Source of the DNA: Candidatus Odyssella sp.
GTDB taxonomy: Bacteria > Pseudomonadota > Alphaproteobacteria > Paracaedibacterales > CAITNM01
Assembly (NCBI GenBank): GCA_020726185.1
Contig: DYTB01000006.1
Span: forward strand, 1-61,233
Length of the DNA: 61,233 nucleotides
Direction: 5' to 3'
Shown here in pieces: positions 1-7,953 of this stretch. Under the pieces are notes generated by a model. That model did not search any database and was not told the origin of the DNA. It saw only the letters and a program-made list of their open reading frames with translations. Each line of letters starts with the position of its first letter. The first letter of the stretch is position 1. The position numbers and the translations under genes are program-made.

Positions 1-918
1 CATGTAGTTTTGCAACCATAAAGGGGTAAGCACAATAGAGCAGTTAAAAGCACCAAAACCCAAACTGATAGTTAATACACTTGCAGCAAAACCTCTATGG
101 CGAAACACACGTATATTAACAATTGGGTGATCATGAGTTAGCTCCCAAATCATAAAGCATGCAAATCCTATAGCAGCTATAATCAAAAGCGCCCATATTT
201 CGCTTGATTCAAACCAGTCGTAGTTTTTACCTTCATCTAGCATAATTTGAAGCGCTGAAACCCAGACAATTAACAATGCCAGGCCAATAAAATCTATTTT
301 ATTTTTTATAATAACCGATTCAAAACAACGTAGTAATTTCAGTAAAACAAGACTACAAACAATAGCCAGAGGAATATTAATAAAAAATATAAAGCTCCAT
401 CCAAAATTATCACAAATATATCCGCCAACTACAGGCCCCATTACTGGTGCTACAAGCGTTGTCATTGCCCACAAACCCAAGGCTGTACTTCTTTTTTCTT
501 TTGGAAAAATTTGCATAAGCAGAGTTTGAGACAAAGGCATTAACGGTCCACCTGCCAAACCTTGTAATACGCGCCCGGCAACAAGAATGCCTAAACTATC
601 TGCAAAACCGCAAAGTGCTGAAAATACTCCAAATAACATCATACATGTGGTAAAAACGCGCAGTGTACCAAATCGACTTGCAAGCCAACCTGTTAAGGGA
701 ACACATATTGCTTCAGCAACTGCATAAGAAGTAATGACGTAAGTTCCTTCTGATAAGGAAACAGCAAGGCCGCCTGCTATATTTGAAACAGAAACATTAG
801 CAATGGTCATATCAAGCACAACAACGAAGTTTGCAAGAGCTAATAACATAGCAGCAACTATTAATTTACCGCCTGTTAAAGGCTGTATTACACCTAAAGC
901 TGAAGAGTTACCCTTCAT
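1..918 (-). CDS. emrB: EmrB/FarB-type MFS multidrug efflux permease (DHA2 family), partial
   Basis: Inner-membrane drug:H+ antiporter of the 14-helix DHA2 branch of the major facilitator superfamily, which works with a periplasmic adaptor (EmrA) and an outer-membrane channel. The 306 visible codons begin at ATG 918 and run off the left edge with no stop, so the C-terminal half is missing from the window. The first helix leads into LDMTIANVSVSNIAG, the typical DHA2 signature. GRVLQGLAGGPLMPLSQT and GYICDNFGWSFIFFINIP follow at the expected spacing. The start overlaps the emrA stop by 4 bp (ATGA), implying translational coupling. Because emrA is interrupted upstream, the pump may no longer be assembled or efficiently translated. 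Confidence 0.88.
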   Translation of the reverse strand, partial: MKGNSSALGVIQPLTGGKLIVAAMLLALANFVVVLDMTIANVSVSNIAGGLAVSLSEGTYVITSYAVAEAICVPLTGWLASRFGTLRVFTTCMMLFGVFSALCGFADSLGILVAGRVLQGLAGGPLMPLSQTLLMQIFPKEKRSTALGLWAMTTLVAPVMGPVVGGYICDNFGWSFIFFINIPLAIVCSLVLLKLLRCFESVIIKNKIDFIGLALLIVWVSALQIMLDEGKNYDWFESSEIWALLIIAAIGFACFMIWELTHDHPIVNIRVFRHRGFAASVLTISLGFGAFNCSIVLTPLWLQNYM

Positions 919-1826
919 TTTTTATAATCAGAAACATCGATATCAACCTGCATTGACAAGCCAACTTGCAAAGGGTGAAGTTTTAATTCTTCTGGATCAA
1001 GCTCAATTCGAACAGGAAGCCGTTGAACAACTTTTATCCAATTACCTGTTGCATTTTGTGCTGGAATAATAGCAAAAGCAGACCCTGTACCACCTGCAAT
1101 ACCAACAACTCTTCCATGAAAAATCACCGAAGAACCGTAAAAATCTGCCGTGAGTTTAGCAGCTTGCCCCGCTTTAACCTTTCGCAACTGAACTTCTTTA
1201 AAATTAGCATTCACATGCATATTTTGCATTGGTACCACTGACATTAAAGCTGAACCTGGCTACACTCGTTGCCCCAATTGTACTTGACGCTTTGCAATTA
1301 CCCCATCGATTGGCGAATGAACAGTTGTACGATCAAAATCAACTTGCGCTTGCTCAAGGGAAACTTGAGCAATATCAAATACAGCTTGCGCTGCCTTAAA
1401 AGCATTTTTAGCATTGCTTACTTCTTCTGCGGAAACAGAGCCTGACTTAGTGAGAGCTTGTCTGCGATCTGAAATTAATTTTGTGCGGTCTAAGTCTGCT
1501 TGTGCTTTACTAAGGTCAGCTTTAGCACGCGCAAGCACAAGACGTGCATCTGTATCATCAATGTTAACTAATACATCACCTGCATTTACAACGCTGGTAT
1601 CTTTATAATGGATTGCTTTCACAATGCCACCAACTAATGAAGTAACCTGAGCAATTTCTGCACCTACATAAGCATTGTCAGTAGTTACATGCTTTGAACT
1701 CACAAAAAAGTAATAAACAGAAAAAACAAGAGCCATTAAAAAAACACATAACCCAAGCAATACAAATAAACTTTTTCGTTTGTTGTCTTTATCAATTTTT
1801 ACGCAATCAAACAATTTGTTTTTCAT
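915..1826 (-). pseudogene. emrA: EmrA/HlyD-family efflux adaptor, interrupted by an in-frame TAG
   Basis: Membrane-fusion adaptor that would link EmrB to an outer-membrane channel. Reading from ATG 1826 (AAGGAA upstream) gives a short cytoplasmic tail, one membrane helix at about residues 17-40, the barrel/lipoyl start with TTDNAYVGAEIAQV, a helical hairpin, and then GVIAKRQVQLGQRV. Codon 189 is TAG (1260-1262). The same frame continues with PGSALMSVVPMQNMHVNANF and PAQNATGNWIKVVQRLPVRI, the usual EmrA C-terminal barrel, to TGA at 915-917. The two parts are in one frame, so a single base substitution is enough to explain the break. Without readthrough the product lacks the membrane-proximal barrel half and is probably inactive. 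An internal restart at GTG/ATG near 1244 is possible but would make only a fragment. Confidence 0.88.
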
Positions 1827-1881
1827 TATTTTTCCTTGATACTAGCACTAGAATATCAATTGTCTTTATAGACTAATTGCT

Positions 1882-2880
1882 CTAATAACCAGCATGAGAG
1901 TGAGAAATTGCATCACTTCCAGTTTCTGCTATTTCTGCCCCTGTTAAAGCATTCAGTAATTTTGAGGCATTGAGATACTGTAAATTCTCACTCAAATTTG
2001 GAGAACCGTTAACCATTGCAATAGGAACCTCTGAAGACCAAGCCAAGCGTATAGGCAAACTTAACGACCCAGCAATATCAAGCTTACTTAAAATAATATG
2101 TCGAACTCCAAATTTTTTAATAAAACTCACATAATCAGGAGACAAACTTACACAACCATCACATGGCACAACAAGCACGGGATCAAAAACAAACTTTTGT
2201 GCAGAAAGTAACCAATTTAAATCGTCAGAATTTTTTAGATTAACACCTTGGGTGTCAATTAATTTAATAACATCTGTTTGATTTTTAATATTTTCCTGTA
2301 AAGAAAGCCAACCTTCTTGGCCAAAGTAGTAAGGTACATCTAATTTGTGAGCGTACGCTTGTAATAGACCTTGACCAGATGTTTTTATGGTATCGATATT
2401 ATAAATTTCAACAGCGCGATCACTTGCTTTTAATAAAGCAGCAACTTTAGCCAGAATTTGCGTTTTGCCCACACCAAAAGAGCCCAAAAACACAACGGGT
2501 TTTAGACTCAAGATTTTGCGTATCCATTGAGGTTCAAAATTTAGACACTCAGATAGAGATTCAGCAATATTAATTCCAGTCAGTGTTAAATAAGGAGACA
2601 AGCACTTTAGCCAGAAATCTTGAAAATCCTGTCCAAGGTAATGTGAACTGCAAATTTCTTCGACCATTCGAATAGCTGACAAAGGATTATCAATACGATT
2701 TTTCTCAGCCTTTCTAAGAGATGGCACCAGAATGGGCTCCCCTTCAAAAAGAGCTACGGTAACACGAACTTGATTATTAATTTCTTCTGTTCGTTCTATT
2801 GCGACATCTTCACCGAAGCGTTTTTTGACTTCTTGAAGAGCCTCATTTAAGGTAGGAGCCGTAATTGTAATTTTTTACAT
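1882..2880 (-). pseudogene. flhF: FlhF-like SRP-family GTPase with a stop at codon 2
   Basis: SRP-type GTPase related to FlhF, which places the polar flagellum in other bacteria. From ATG 2880 the second codon is TAA. The frame then stays open for 330 codons and opens with KITITAPTLNEALQEVKKRF, which matches the FlhF N-terminal B domain. The P-loop GSFGVGKT lies at about residues 133-140 and is followed by DTQG (G3) and SKLD (G4). The first standard in-frame start after the stop is GTG 2727, which would delete the N-terminal domain but leave the NG GTPase core (281 aa). Initiation at the ATT of codon 4 is an alternative. No other flagellar gene is in the window. The family is clear; functionality is doubtful. 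Confidence 0.72.
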
Positions 2881-2945
2881 ACGTAAACCGAAATTTTACT
2901 GATTGTGAATTATCATGACATTAGATTAAGTGTAAGAGTTATCGG

Positions 2946-3305
2946 ATGAGTTTTACAATACGTTTGCTAATTTGGTTTAAAAGTAATTTTGTAGGTAGTG
3001 ATAGTTATGGTAATCGCTACTACGAAGAGAAACATAAAAAAACATCTGATGGAAGTAAACCTAGACGTTGGGTTGTGTACAAAGGAAACAGTGAAGCAAG
3101 CAAAATCCCCCCTGAATGGCATGCTTGGCTACATTACCGAGCAGACCAACCATTGCAAGGTCAGATTTATGCATGGCAAAAACCACATTTGCCTAACCTT
3201 ACAGGAACACCATATGCATATAACCCTGAAAATATTCACGGAAAAGTTATAGAATTAAAAACTAAAAAGAAGCCAGTTTACGAACCTTGGAAACCTAATG
3301 GATGA
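2946..3305 (+). CDS. NDUFA12/B17.2-like complex I accessory protein
   Basis: Homologue of the mitochondrial complex I accessory subunit NDUFA12, which in bacteria is largely confined to alphaproteobacteria and acts in NADH:ubiquinone oxidoreductase assembly or stability at the inner-membrane surface. The 119-residue product carries the family pattern VGSDSYGNRYYEEK, RRWVVYKG and IPPEWHAWLHYRAD in order, followed by a proline-rich C-terminus. The start is ATG 2946. Its end overlaps the rluD-like start by 8 bp (3298-3305), so the two are probably cotranscribed. It is a useful lineage marker for the window. Confidence 0.93.
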   Translation: MSFTIRLLIWFKSNFVGSDSYGNRYYEEKHKKTSDGSKPRRWVVYKGNSEASKIPPEWHAWLHYRADQPLQGQIYAWQKPHLPNLTGTPYAYNPENIHGKVIELKTKKKPVYEPWKPNG

Positions 3306-4266
3306 AAAATATTATGAAGTAGTGGTAGAAGAACATCACCACGACCTTCGCCTAGATAAGTTTCTAACGCTTACCACCTCATTTAGTCGGACACGCATTC
3401 AAGACTTATTAAAGTCTAATGCGATTAGAGTTGAGCCTTTAAAACCTTTCGACGCAAAAACCAAAGCAAAGACAGGCGAGCATTATTTTATTGTTGAACC
3501 AGCCGCAATTGAAGCTGACCCACAACCTCAAGACATTCCATTGGATATTCTATTCGAAGACGAGCATCTCTTAGTATTGAATAAACCAACAGATTTTGTG
3601 GTGCACCCGGCCCCTGGTCATTATGACGGAACTTTGGTCAATGCATTGCTGCATCATTGTGGAGATAGTTTATCTGGTATTGGAGGCGTTAAACGCCCAG
3701 GCATTATCCATAGATTAGATAAAGACACCAGTGGAATTCTTGTTGTTGCTAAAACAGATGCAGCTCATCACGGGTTGTCACAACAATTTCATGACCGCGA
3801 AGAACAATTAACAAAAATATATTGGACTATCGTGTTGGGGCGCCCCTACCCTACTTCGGGGATGATTGATGCTCCAATTGGTCGACACCATAAAGATAGA
3901 CAAAAAATGGCTGTAAATCCAAGTGGCAAAACTGCTCAAACTAGCTATAAGGTTTTGAAAGTCTTCACATCACAAAAAGATCCACAAAGTCAGATTAGCT
4001 TTGTAGAATGCCAGCTACACACAGGCAGAACACATCAAATTCGAGTGCACTTACAACACCTTGGCGTACCTGTTATTGGCGATGAAGTATATGGTAAAAA
4101 GCCCAAAAAAGGCTTGTGGCCAGAGAGAGTATACGCATTTCCAAGACAAGCTTTGCATGCTTATTCACTATCTTTTATGCACCCCCTATTACATGAACAA
4201 CTGTCTTTTCAAGCCCCTTTAGCTAGTGACATGGAAGAATTACTAACAAGTTTGAGTAATAATTAA
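3298..4266 (+). CDS. rluD: RluD/RluC-family 23S rRNA pseudouridine synthase
   Basis: Isomerises uridines in 23S rRNA to pseudouridine. An N-terminal S4 RNA-binding domain occupies roughly residues 10-70. The RluA-type catalytic domain follows, with the hallmark HRLDKDTSG at residues 138-146 (catalytic Asp in HRLD) and the later ECQLHTGRTHQIRVHLQHLG. Length (322 aa) is normal for the family. The gene starts inside the NDUFA12-like gene. RluC and RluD cannot be told apart with certainty by eye; RluD is preferred because the S4 domain is followed by the HRLDKDTSG form of the motif. Confidence 0.85.
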   Translation: MDEKYYEVVVEEHHHDLRLDKFLTLTTSFSRTRIQDLLKSNAIRVEPLKPFDAKTKAKTGEHYFIVEPAAIEADPQPQDIPLDILFEDEHLLVLNKPTDFVVHPAPGHYDGTLVNALLHHCGDSLSGIGGVKRPGIIHRLDKDTSGILVVAKTDAAHHGLSQQFHDREEQLTKIYWTIVLGRPYPTSGMIDAPIGRHHKDRQKMAVNPSGKTAQTSYKVLKVFTSQKDPQSQISFVECQLHTGRTHQIRVHLQHLGVPVIGDEVYGKKPKKGLWPERVYAFPRQALHAYSLSFMHPLLHEQLSFQAPLASDMEELLTSLSNN

Positions 4267-4365
4267 TTATTTAAATGTTGTTTATATAAAATTATGTAAT
4301 TTAACTTTTTATTTATAATATTGTATTAGCATTGAGGCTAGAGATAATATTACAAAAATTGTATC

Positions 4366-5277
4366 ATGAAAATATTAAGCATACTGTTCATAGGCCTTTT
4401 TTGCACAAATACGGCGCCAGCATTTTCTAGCCATCAAAACGCAGCTAATCCACATGCAAAAAACAAGCATTCCCAAGCAAAAAATAAACATGCGCAAACA
4501 GCACAAGGGAAAAGTAGTGGAGTTTTTGGCAAGATGTCCAAGTTTAAATCAGCAGTTTCTGGACATACAGCTAATGCTGCTCTTTTAAAAAAATGTGCTG
4601 CTTTGAAATCACACGGTAAACCACTTACAAAAGAATGTATTGCAGCTCAAAAACAGGGAAAAAAGAAGCCTACTTCTGCTGCAAATGCTAAGAAGCAACC
4701 TGCTAAGAAGAGCTCTATGTTTGATCACATTAATCCTTTTGCAAAAAAGAGCCCTGCTTCTGCTGCAAAAGCTAAGAAGCAGCCTGCTAAAAAGCATTCT
4801 ATGTTTGCAAACATGAATCCTTTTGCGAAAAAACAAGCGGAAGAACCCGCTGTAGACGACAGCTCTGTGGATACTGATGCCATGACTGACGATGAGATAG
4901 ACTCTACCGGAGACATGAATATGGATGATGGCTCAATGAATGAAGAAGAAGTCGATCCCGATGCTGATATAGATGATGGCTCAATGAATGAAGAAGAAGT
5001 CGATCCCGATGCTGATATGGATGATGGCTCAATGAATGAAGAAGAAGTCGATCCCGATGCTGATATAGATGATGGCTCAATGAATGAAGAAGAAGTCGAT
5101 CCCGATGCTGATATGGATGATGGCTCAATGAATGAAGAAGAAGTCGATCCTGATGCTGACATGGATGATGGCTCAATGAGCGAGGAAGAAGTCGATCCTG
5201 ATGCTGACATAGATGATGGATCAATGAATGAAGAAGAAGTCGATCCCGATGCTATAGATGAAGAAGATTCTCAATAG
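4366..5277 (+). CDS. Exported low-complexity protein with acidic 16-residue tandem repeats
   Basis: No family recognised. A signal peptide (about residues 1-20, hydrophobic LSILFIGLFCTNTAPAF) leads into a very basic Lys/Ala/His-rich half. That half contains two copies of a roughly 28-residue unit with AKKQPAKK followed by NPFAKK. The second half switches to extreme acidity: seven units of DDGSMNEEEVDPDAD plus I or M, encoded by 48-bp direct repeats. The unit recurs almost unchanged at DNA level, pointing to recent expansion. The basic/acidic split could give self-association or cation binding; that is inference only. A 15-bp inverted repeat downstream overlaps the start of yraN. Confidence 0.8.
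   Translation: MKILSILFIGLFCTNTAPAFSSHQNAANPHAKNKHSQAKNKHAQTAQGKSSGVFGKMSKFKSAVSGHTANAALLKKCAALKSHGKPLTKECIAAQKQGKKKPTSAANAKKQPAKKSSMFDHINPFAKKSPASAAKAKKQPAKKHSMFANMNPFAKKQAEEPAVDDSSVDTDAMTDDEIDSTGDMNMDDGSMNEEEVDPDADIDDGSMNEEEVDPDADMDDGSMNEEEVDPDADIDDGSMNEEEVDPDADMDDGSMNEEEVDPDADMDDGSMSEEEVDPDADIDDGSMNEEEVDPDAIDEEDSQ
4924..5253 (+). repeat. 48-bp tandem repeat, about seven copies, in frame
   Basis: Direct repeats with a period of exactly 48 bp, starting with GATGATGGCTCAATGAATGA and encoding 16 residues each. Six full copies and one shortened copy are visible. Copies differ only by a few bases: ATA/ATG at the unit end, CCC/CCT within, and one AAT/AGC change. The period keeps the reading frame, so copy-number change would lengthen or shorten the protein without breaking it. 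Confidence 0.95.
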
Positions 5278-5288
5278 TAATTAACATT

Positions 5289-5367
5289 TAGGTACTTGTT
5301 GTTGCCCTGGCTTTGTCAAAAAAAGAAAAAATATTATGTTTGATAAAACCTTAACAACAAGTACCTA
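5289..5367 (+). promoter_or_regulatory. 15-bp perfect inverted repeat enclosing the yraN start codon
   Basis: TAGGTACTTGTTGTT at 5289-5303 is the exact reverse complement of AACAACAAGTACCTA at 5353-5367. The 49-base interval holds an A-rich segment and the yraN ATG at 5336. In the transcript this could fold so that the ribosome entry region sits in the loop. Whether it regulates yraN is inference; the repeat itself is plain in the sequence. Confidence 0.5.
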
Positions 5368-5719
5368 TATACAAGGCCTTCATGCAGAAGCCAGAGCTTT
5401 AAAGCACCTGGAAAGTCTTGGCATGATCTGTCTGGCTAAGCGATTAAAAACCCCACACGGGGAAATTGATCTGCTTATGAAAGACGGAGAAACCATCGTT
5501 GCAGCTGAAGTGAAGTATCGGAAAATCTTAGAAAATGCTGCGTATAGTATTAGGCCACCACAGCAAAAGCGTATTCAACACGCACTTGAGTGGTGGATAA
5601 GCAATCATCGAGATTATATTCATCGCCCCCCTTTCCAACGTTTTGATGTTGTTTTAGTATGTCCAGGACACGACATAAAGTATTACAAAAATGCATGGAT
5701 TTCAGAAGTTCCCAACTAA
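5336..5719 (+). CDS. yraN: YraN family (UPF0102) nuclease-fold protein
   Basis: Small protein of the YraN family, a restriction-endonuclease-like fold whose cellular role is unsettled. The 127-residue product has GLHAEARALKHLESLG at the N-terminus, then the catalytic-type pattern GEIDLLMKDGETIVAAEVKY (Asp, then Glu-x-Lys) that marks the family. The normal partner rsmI is not upstream; a repeat-rich exported protein is there instead. The last 29 bp overlap the BON lipoprotein gene. The start codon sits inside the loop of a 15-bp inverted repeat. Confidence 0.85.
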   Translation: MFDKTLTTSTYIQGLHAEARALKHLESLGMICLAKRLKTPHGEIDLLMKDGETIVAAEVKYRKILENAAYSIRPPQQKRIQHALEWWISNHRDYIHRPPFQRFDVVLVCPGHDIKYYKNAWISEVPN

Positions 5720-6392
5720 CATACTAATTCTATCAACACTTTTATGCCTGAATGGCTGTATTGCTCCATTTATAATGGGCGGAGCAGCAGCTGGTGCAAT
5801 GGTAGCAACTCGCGAAAAAGGAATCGGCGGAACGATGTCCGATTCTAACCTTTGTACAAAAGTAAAAATGAATTTATATAATTTTAACGCAGATTTACAC
5901 GCCAAAGTTTCCGTTAGTGTACAAAATCAAGAAGTCCTATTAACCGGTGTTGTGCAAGATGCATCTTGGTCACAAGAAGCAGAACGCCTTGCAAAAAGCG
6001 TTGACGGTGTAAAAAGTGTCATCAACAATATTGAAACAGAGGGTGAAGAAGGCCTAGGCTCAATGAGTAGCGATAGCTGGATTACAACTCGTGTTCGATC
6101 AAGCCTATTGTTTGAAAAAGATTTATATTCCTTAAATTACACCGTTGAAACAGTGAACGGCACTGTCTACTTAACTGGCGTTGGACAGGATGAAACTGAA
6201 ATTAATCGTGTTGTTGAAATTGCACGAAATGTTGGTGGCGTTAAAAAAGTAGTCAATCATGTGAAAATCAAAGGGCAAGAAACAACTCATGATTCTGCAC
6301 CAGAAGCTACAGCGCCTACAGAAAACACTTCAGTTGAAGTTGCACCGATTGACCAAAGCAGCACAATACCCGACGTTGAAGACAGAGGGTAA
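5691..6392 (+). CDS. Double BON-domain lipoprotein (OsmY/DolP-like)
   Basis: Probable lipoprotein: the signal sequence ends in LLCLNGC, a lipobox with Cys at about residue 23. A Gly/Ala-rich stretch (IMGGAAAGAMVATREKGIGG) follows and then two BON domains, roughly residues 50-115 and 125-195, each with a VQNQEVLLTGVV or VNGTVYLTGVG strand and a VDGVKSVINNI or VGGVKKVVNHV end. BON domains bind phospholipid or support the outer membrane (DolP, OsmY). The order matches DolP, whose gene in enterobacteria also follows yraN. The C-terminal tail after residue 200 is Thr/Glu/Ala-rich. Confidence 0.87.
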   Translation: MHGFQKFPTNILILSTLLCLNGCIAPFIMGGAAAGAMVATREKGIGGTMSDSNLCTKVKMNLYNFNADLHAKVSVSVQNQEVLLTGVVQDASWSQEAERLAKSVDGVKSVINNIETEGEEGLGSMSSDSWITTRVRSSLLFEKDLYSLNYTVETVNGTVYLTGVGQDETEINRVVEIARNVGGVKKVVNHVKIKGQETTHDSAPEATAPTENTSVEVAPIDQSSTIPDVEDRG

Positions 6393-6405
6393 AAAGAACT
6401 TAAGA

Positions 6406-7674
6406 TTATATAGTTTTTCTCAAGGTTCTTTGTAAAAACCACAAGGCTGGCAGTAGTGTTATTGATGATAATAGAAATAACACTACCCAGCCAAAATGTG
6501 CAGCCACATACCCTGCCCCAATTGATGCTAAAACGCGTGATAGCGACCCCAGCGAATACAGCAACGTAAAGTGACTTGCTACATAAGGGCTTTTACAAAA
6601 TAGTGACAAATAGCTAATAAATCCAGTTGCCAAAAGGCCCGATGAAAAACTTTCAATGCTTAACGTTAAAATAAGTAAATCTGTATGGTGCTGACCAAAC
6701 GATGCTAACAGTGCAAATAATGTACACGCTAACATCTGCAATACTGTGGCTAACTGTAAACAAAAGACAGTGCCCCTACGGTGCACTATTAATCCCCCGG
6801 CAAAGCTACCAAGTAGCATCAGGCCAACCCCATAAACTTTAGTAATAGAAGCATATTCAAATTTTGAAAAACCAAGGGAAAACAAAAATGGTGCTCCTAG
6901 TGCATTCATTATTGTACCAGCAACTTTTATTGTTAAAATGAATCCTATAAGGGGTATTAAAACAGGTGACTTCATTAAATCAATTAGTGGCGTTAAAAAA
7001 GTTTCTCGCCAAAACTTGTTGCTAAGTTTTTTTTGTTTTTGAGGAGCTGGGTCTGGCATATTCAGCAACCCAATAATCCCAGTCGCACAACATAGTGCCA
7101 TAACCAGATACGCCCCTTTCCAGCCCATTATCATAGACAGGTAGACAGCGCCCGCACCCGAAGTAATCATCCCGATACGAAAACCAATTGATTCTGATGC
7201 AGCTCCACCTCCAACATGGCTTGGGTCTGATGCGTAAATACGTAATGCATCGAGCACAATGTCATGGGTAGCTGCGAAAAAACTCACACAGGTTGCGGTG
7301 ATAACAACGCTCATAAGATGCTCAACTGGGTTAAGCTGCGCCAAAACCACCAAGCTTGTAATAAGACATATCAGGGCTAGTAACCCGAAACGTTTAATCG
7401 GGTGCAAACTTAAAAAAATTGGAAGTTTAACTCTATCAAGAAAAGGGGCCCATAAAAATTTAAAAGCATAAGGCAGACTTACTGCTGTAAACATTCCAAT
7501 GGCTTTTGTGTCAAATCCGCTCTCGACAAGCCAAATACTAAGAGTTAAAAGGGTAAGTAAAAAAGGAATACCACTAGCAAACCCCATAGCAATTAAGCAC
7601 AAAAAAACAGGATTGCTGTAAAAGTGAAATACGCGTTTTATTTTAAATATCTGTCGATGTAACGATACAATCAT
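6406..7674 (-). CDS. ampG: AmpG-like MFS muropeptide permease
   Basis: Inner-membrane permease of the AmpG branch of the MFS, which imports anhydro-muropeptides for cell wall recycling. The start is placed at ATG 7674; a TTG lies three codons upstream. About 12 hydrophobic helices are present, with family hallmarks GFASGIPFLLT near the N-terminus, then FLWAPFLDRV, ATHDIVLDALRI and ATGFISYLSLFC. The 422-residue length fits the family. The gene converges on the BON lipoprotein with only 13 bp between the stops. An ampG in a reduced, host-associated lineage suggests peptidoglycan is still turned over, consistent with ddl and ftsQ later in the window. Confidence 0.82.
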   Translation of the reverse strand: MIVSLHRQIFKIKRVFHFYSNPVFLCLIAMGFASGIPFLLTLLTLSIWLVESGFDTKAIGMFTAVSLPYAFKFLWAPFLDRVKLPIFLSLHPIKRFGLLALICLITSLVVLAQLNPVEHLMSVVITATCVSFFAATHDIVLDALRIYASDPSHVGGGAASESIGFRIGMITSGAGAVYLSMIMGWKGAYLVMALCCATGIIGLLNMPDPAPQKQKKLSNKFWRETFLTPLIDLMKSPVLIPLIGFILTIKVAGTIMNALGAPFLFSLGFSKFEYASITKVYGVGLMLLGSFAGGLIVHRRGTVFCLQLATVLQMLACTLFALLASFGQHHTDLLILTLSIESFSSGLLATGFISYLSLFCKSPYVASHFTLLYSLGSLSRVLASIGAGYVAAHFGWVVLFLLSSITLLPALWFLQRTLRKTI

Positions 7675-7752
7675 TAAACTCAACTAAACTAAATGGATAA
7701 ACAGCCCGCCTGTGCAGCAGGCATTTATCAACCTTACTTTAAAACAGTAAGA

Positions 7753-7842
7753 TGGCGGATGGGGTGAGATTCGAACTCACGAAGAGCTTACACCCTCGCC
7801 GGTTTTCAAGACCGGTGCCTTCAACCGCTCGGCCACCCATCC
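7753..7842 (-). tRNA. tRNA-Ser (anticodon UGA)
   Basis: A 90-nt cloverleaf on the minus strand. The acceptor 5' strand GGATGGG pairs with CCCATCC at the 3' end, followed by discriminator G and an encoded CCA (7753-7755). The anticodon arm reads CCGGTCTTGAAAACCGG with UGA in the loop. The long extra arm expected of tRNA-Ser (GAGGGTGTAAGCTCTTC region) and a T-arm with GTTCGAATC are present. It sits between the ampG-like gene and the cyclase gene, all on the same strand. Confidence 0.96.
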
Positions 7843-7953
7843 ACATGTGTGAATATATAGAAGAATATTGCAGGCTTTTTCTAAAATCGCAAGTCTTTTT
7901 ACAGCATTGCTCTTCAATTATATCGTTTGTCGCCTTCAAATTTGTAATCTTAC

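Noticed and set aside
1260..1262. Alternative genetic code with TAG read as an amino acid
   Set aside because: Intact genes in the window end in TAG (for example vgrG, dksA, cydP), as well as in TAA and TGA, so TAG is a normal stop.
4725..5224. Long open frames on the minus strand over the acidic repeat gene
   Set aside because: They are made of the same 48-bp repeats read backwards (Ser/Gly and His/Ser-rich repeats) with no leader, ribosome site or family pattern; the plus frame has a signal peptide.
4924..5253. CRISPR array
   Set aside because: The repeats are contiguous 48-bp coding units without spacers.
7739..7939. Open frame on the minus strand across the tRNA-Ser
   Set aside because: The tRNA gene accounts for the sequence; the frame is accidental.
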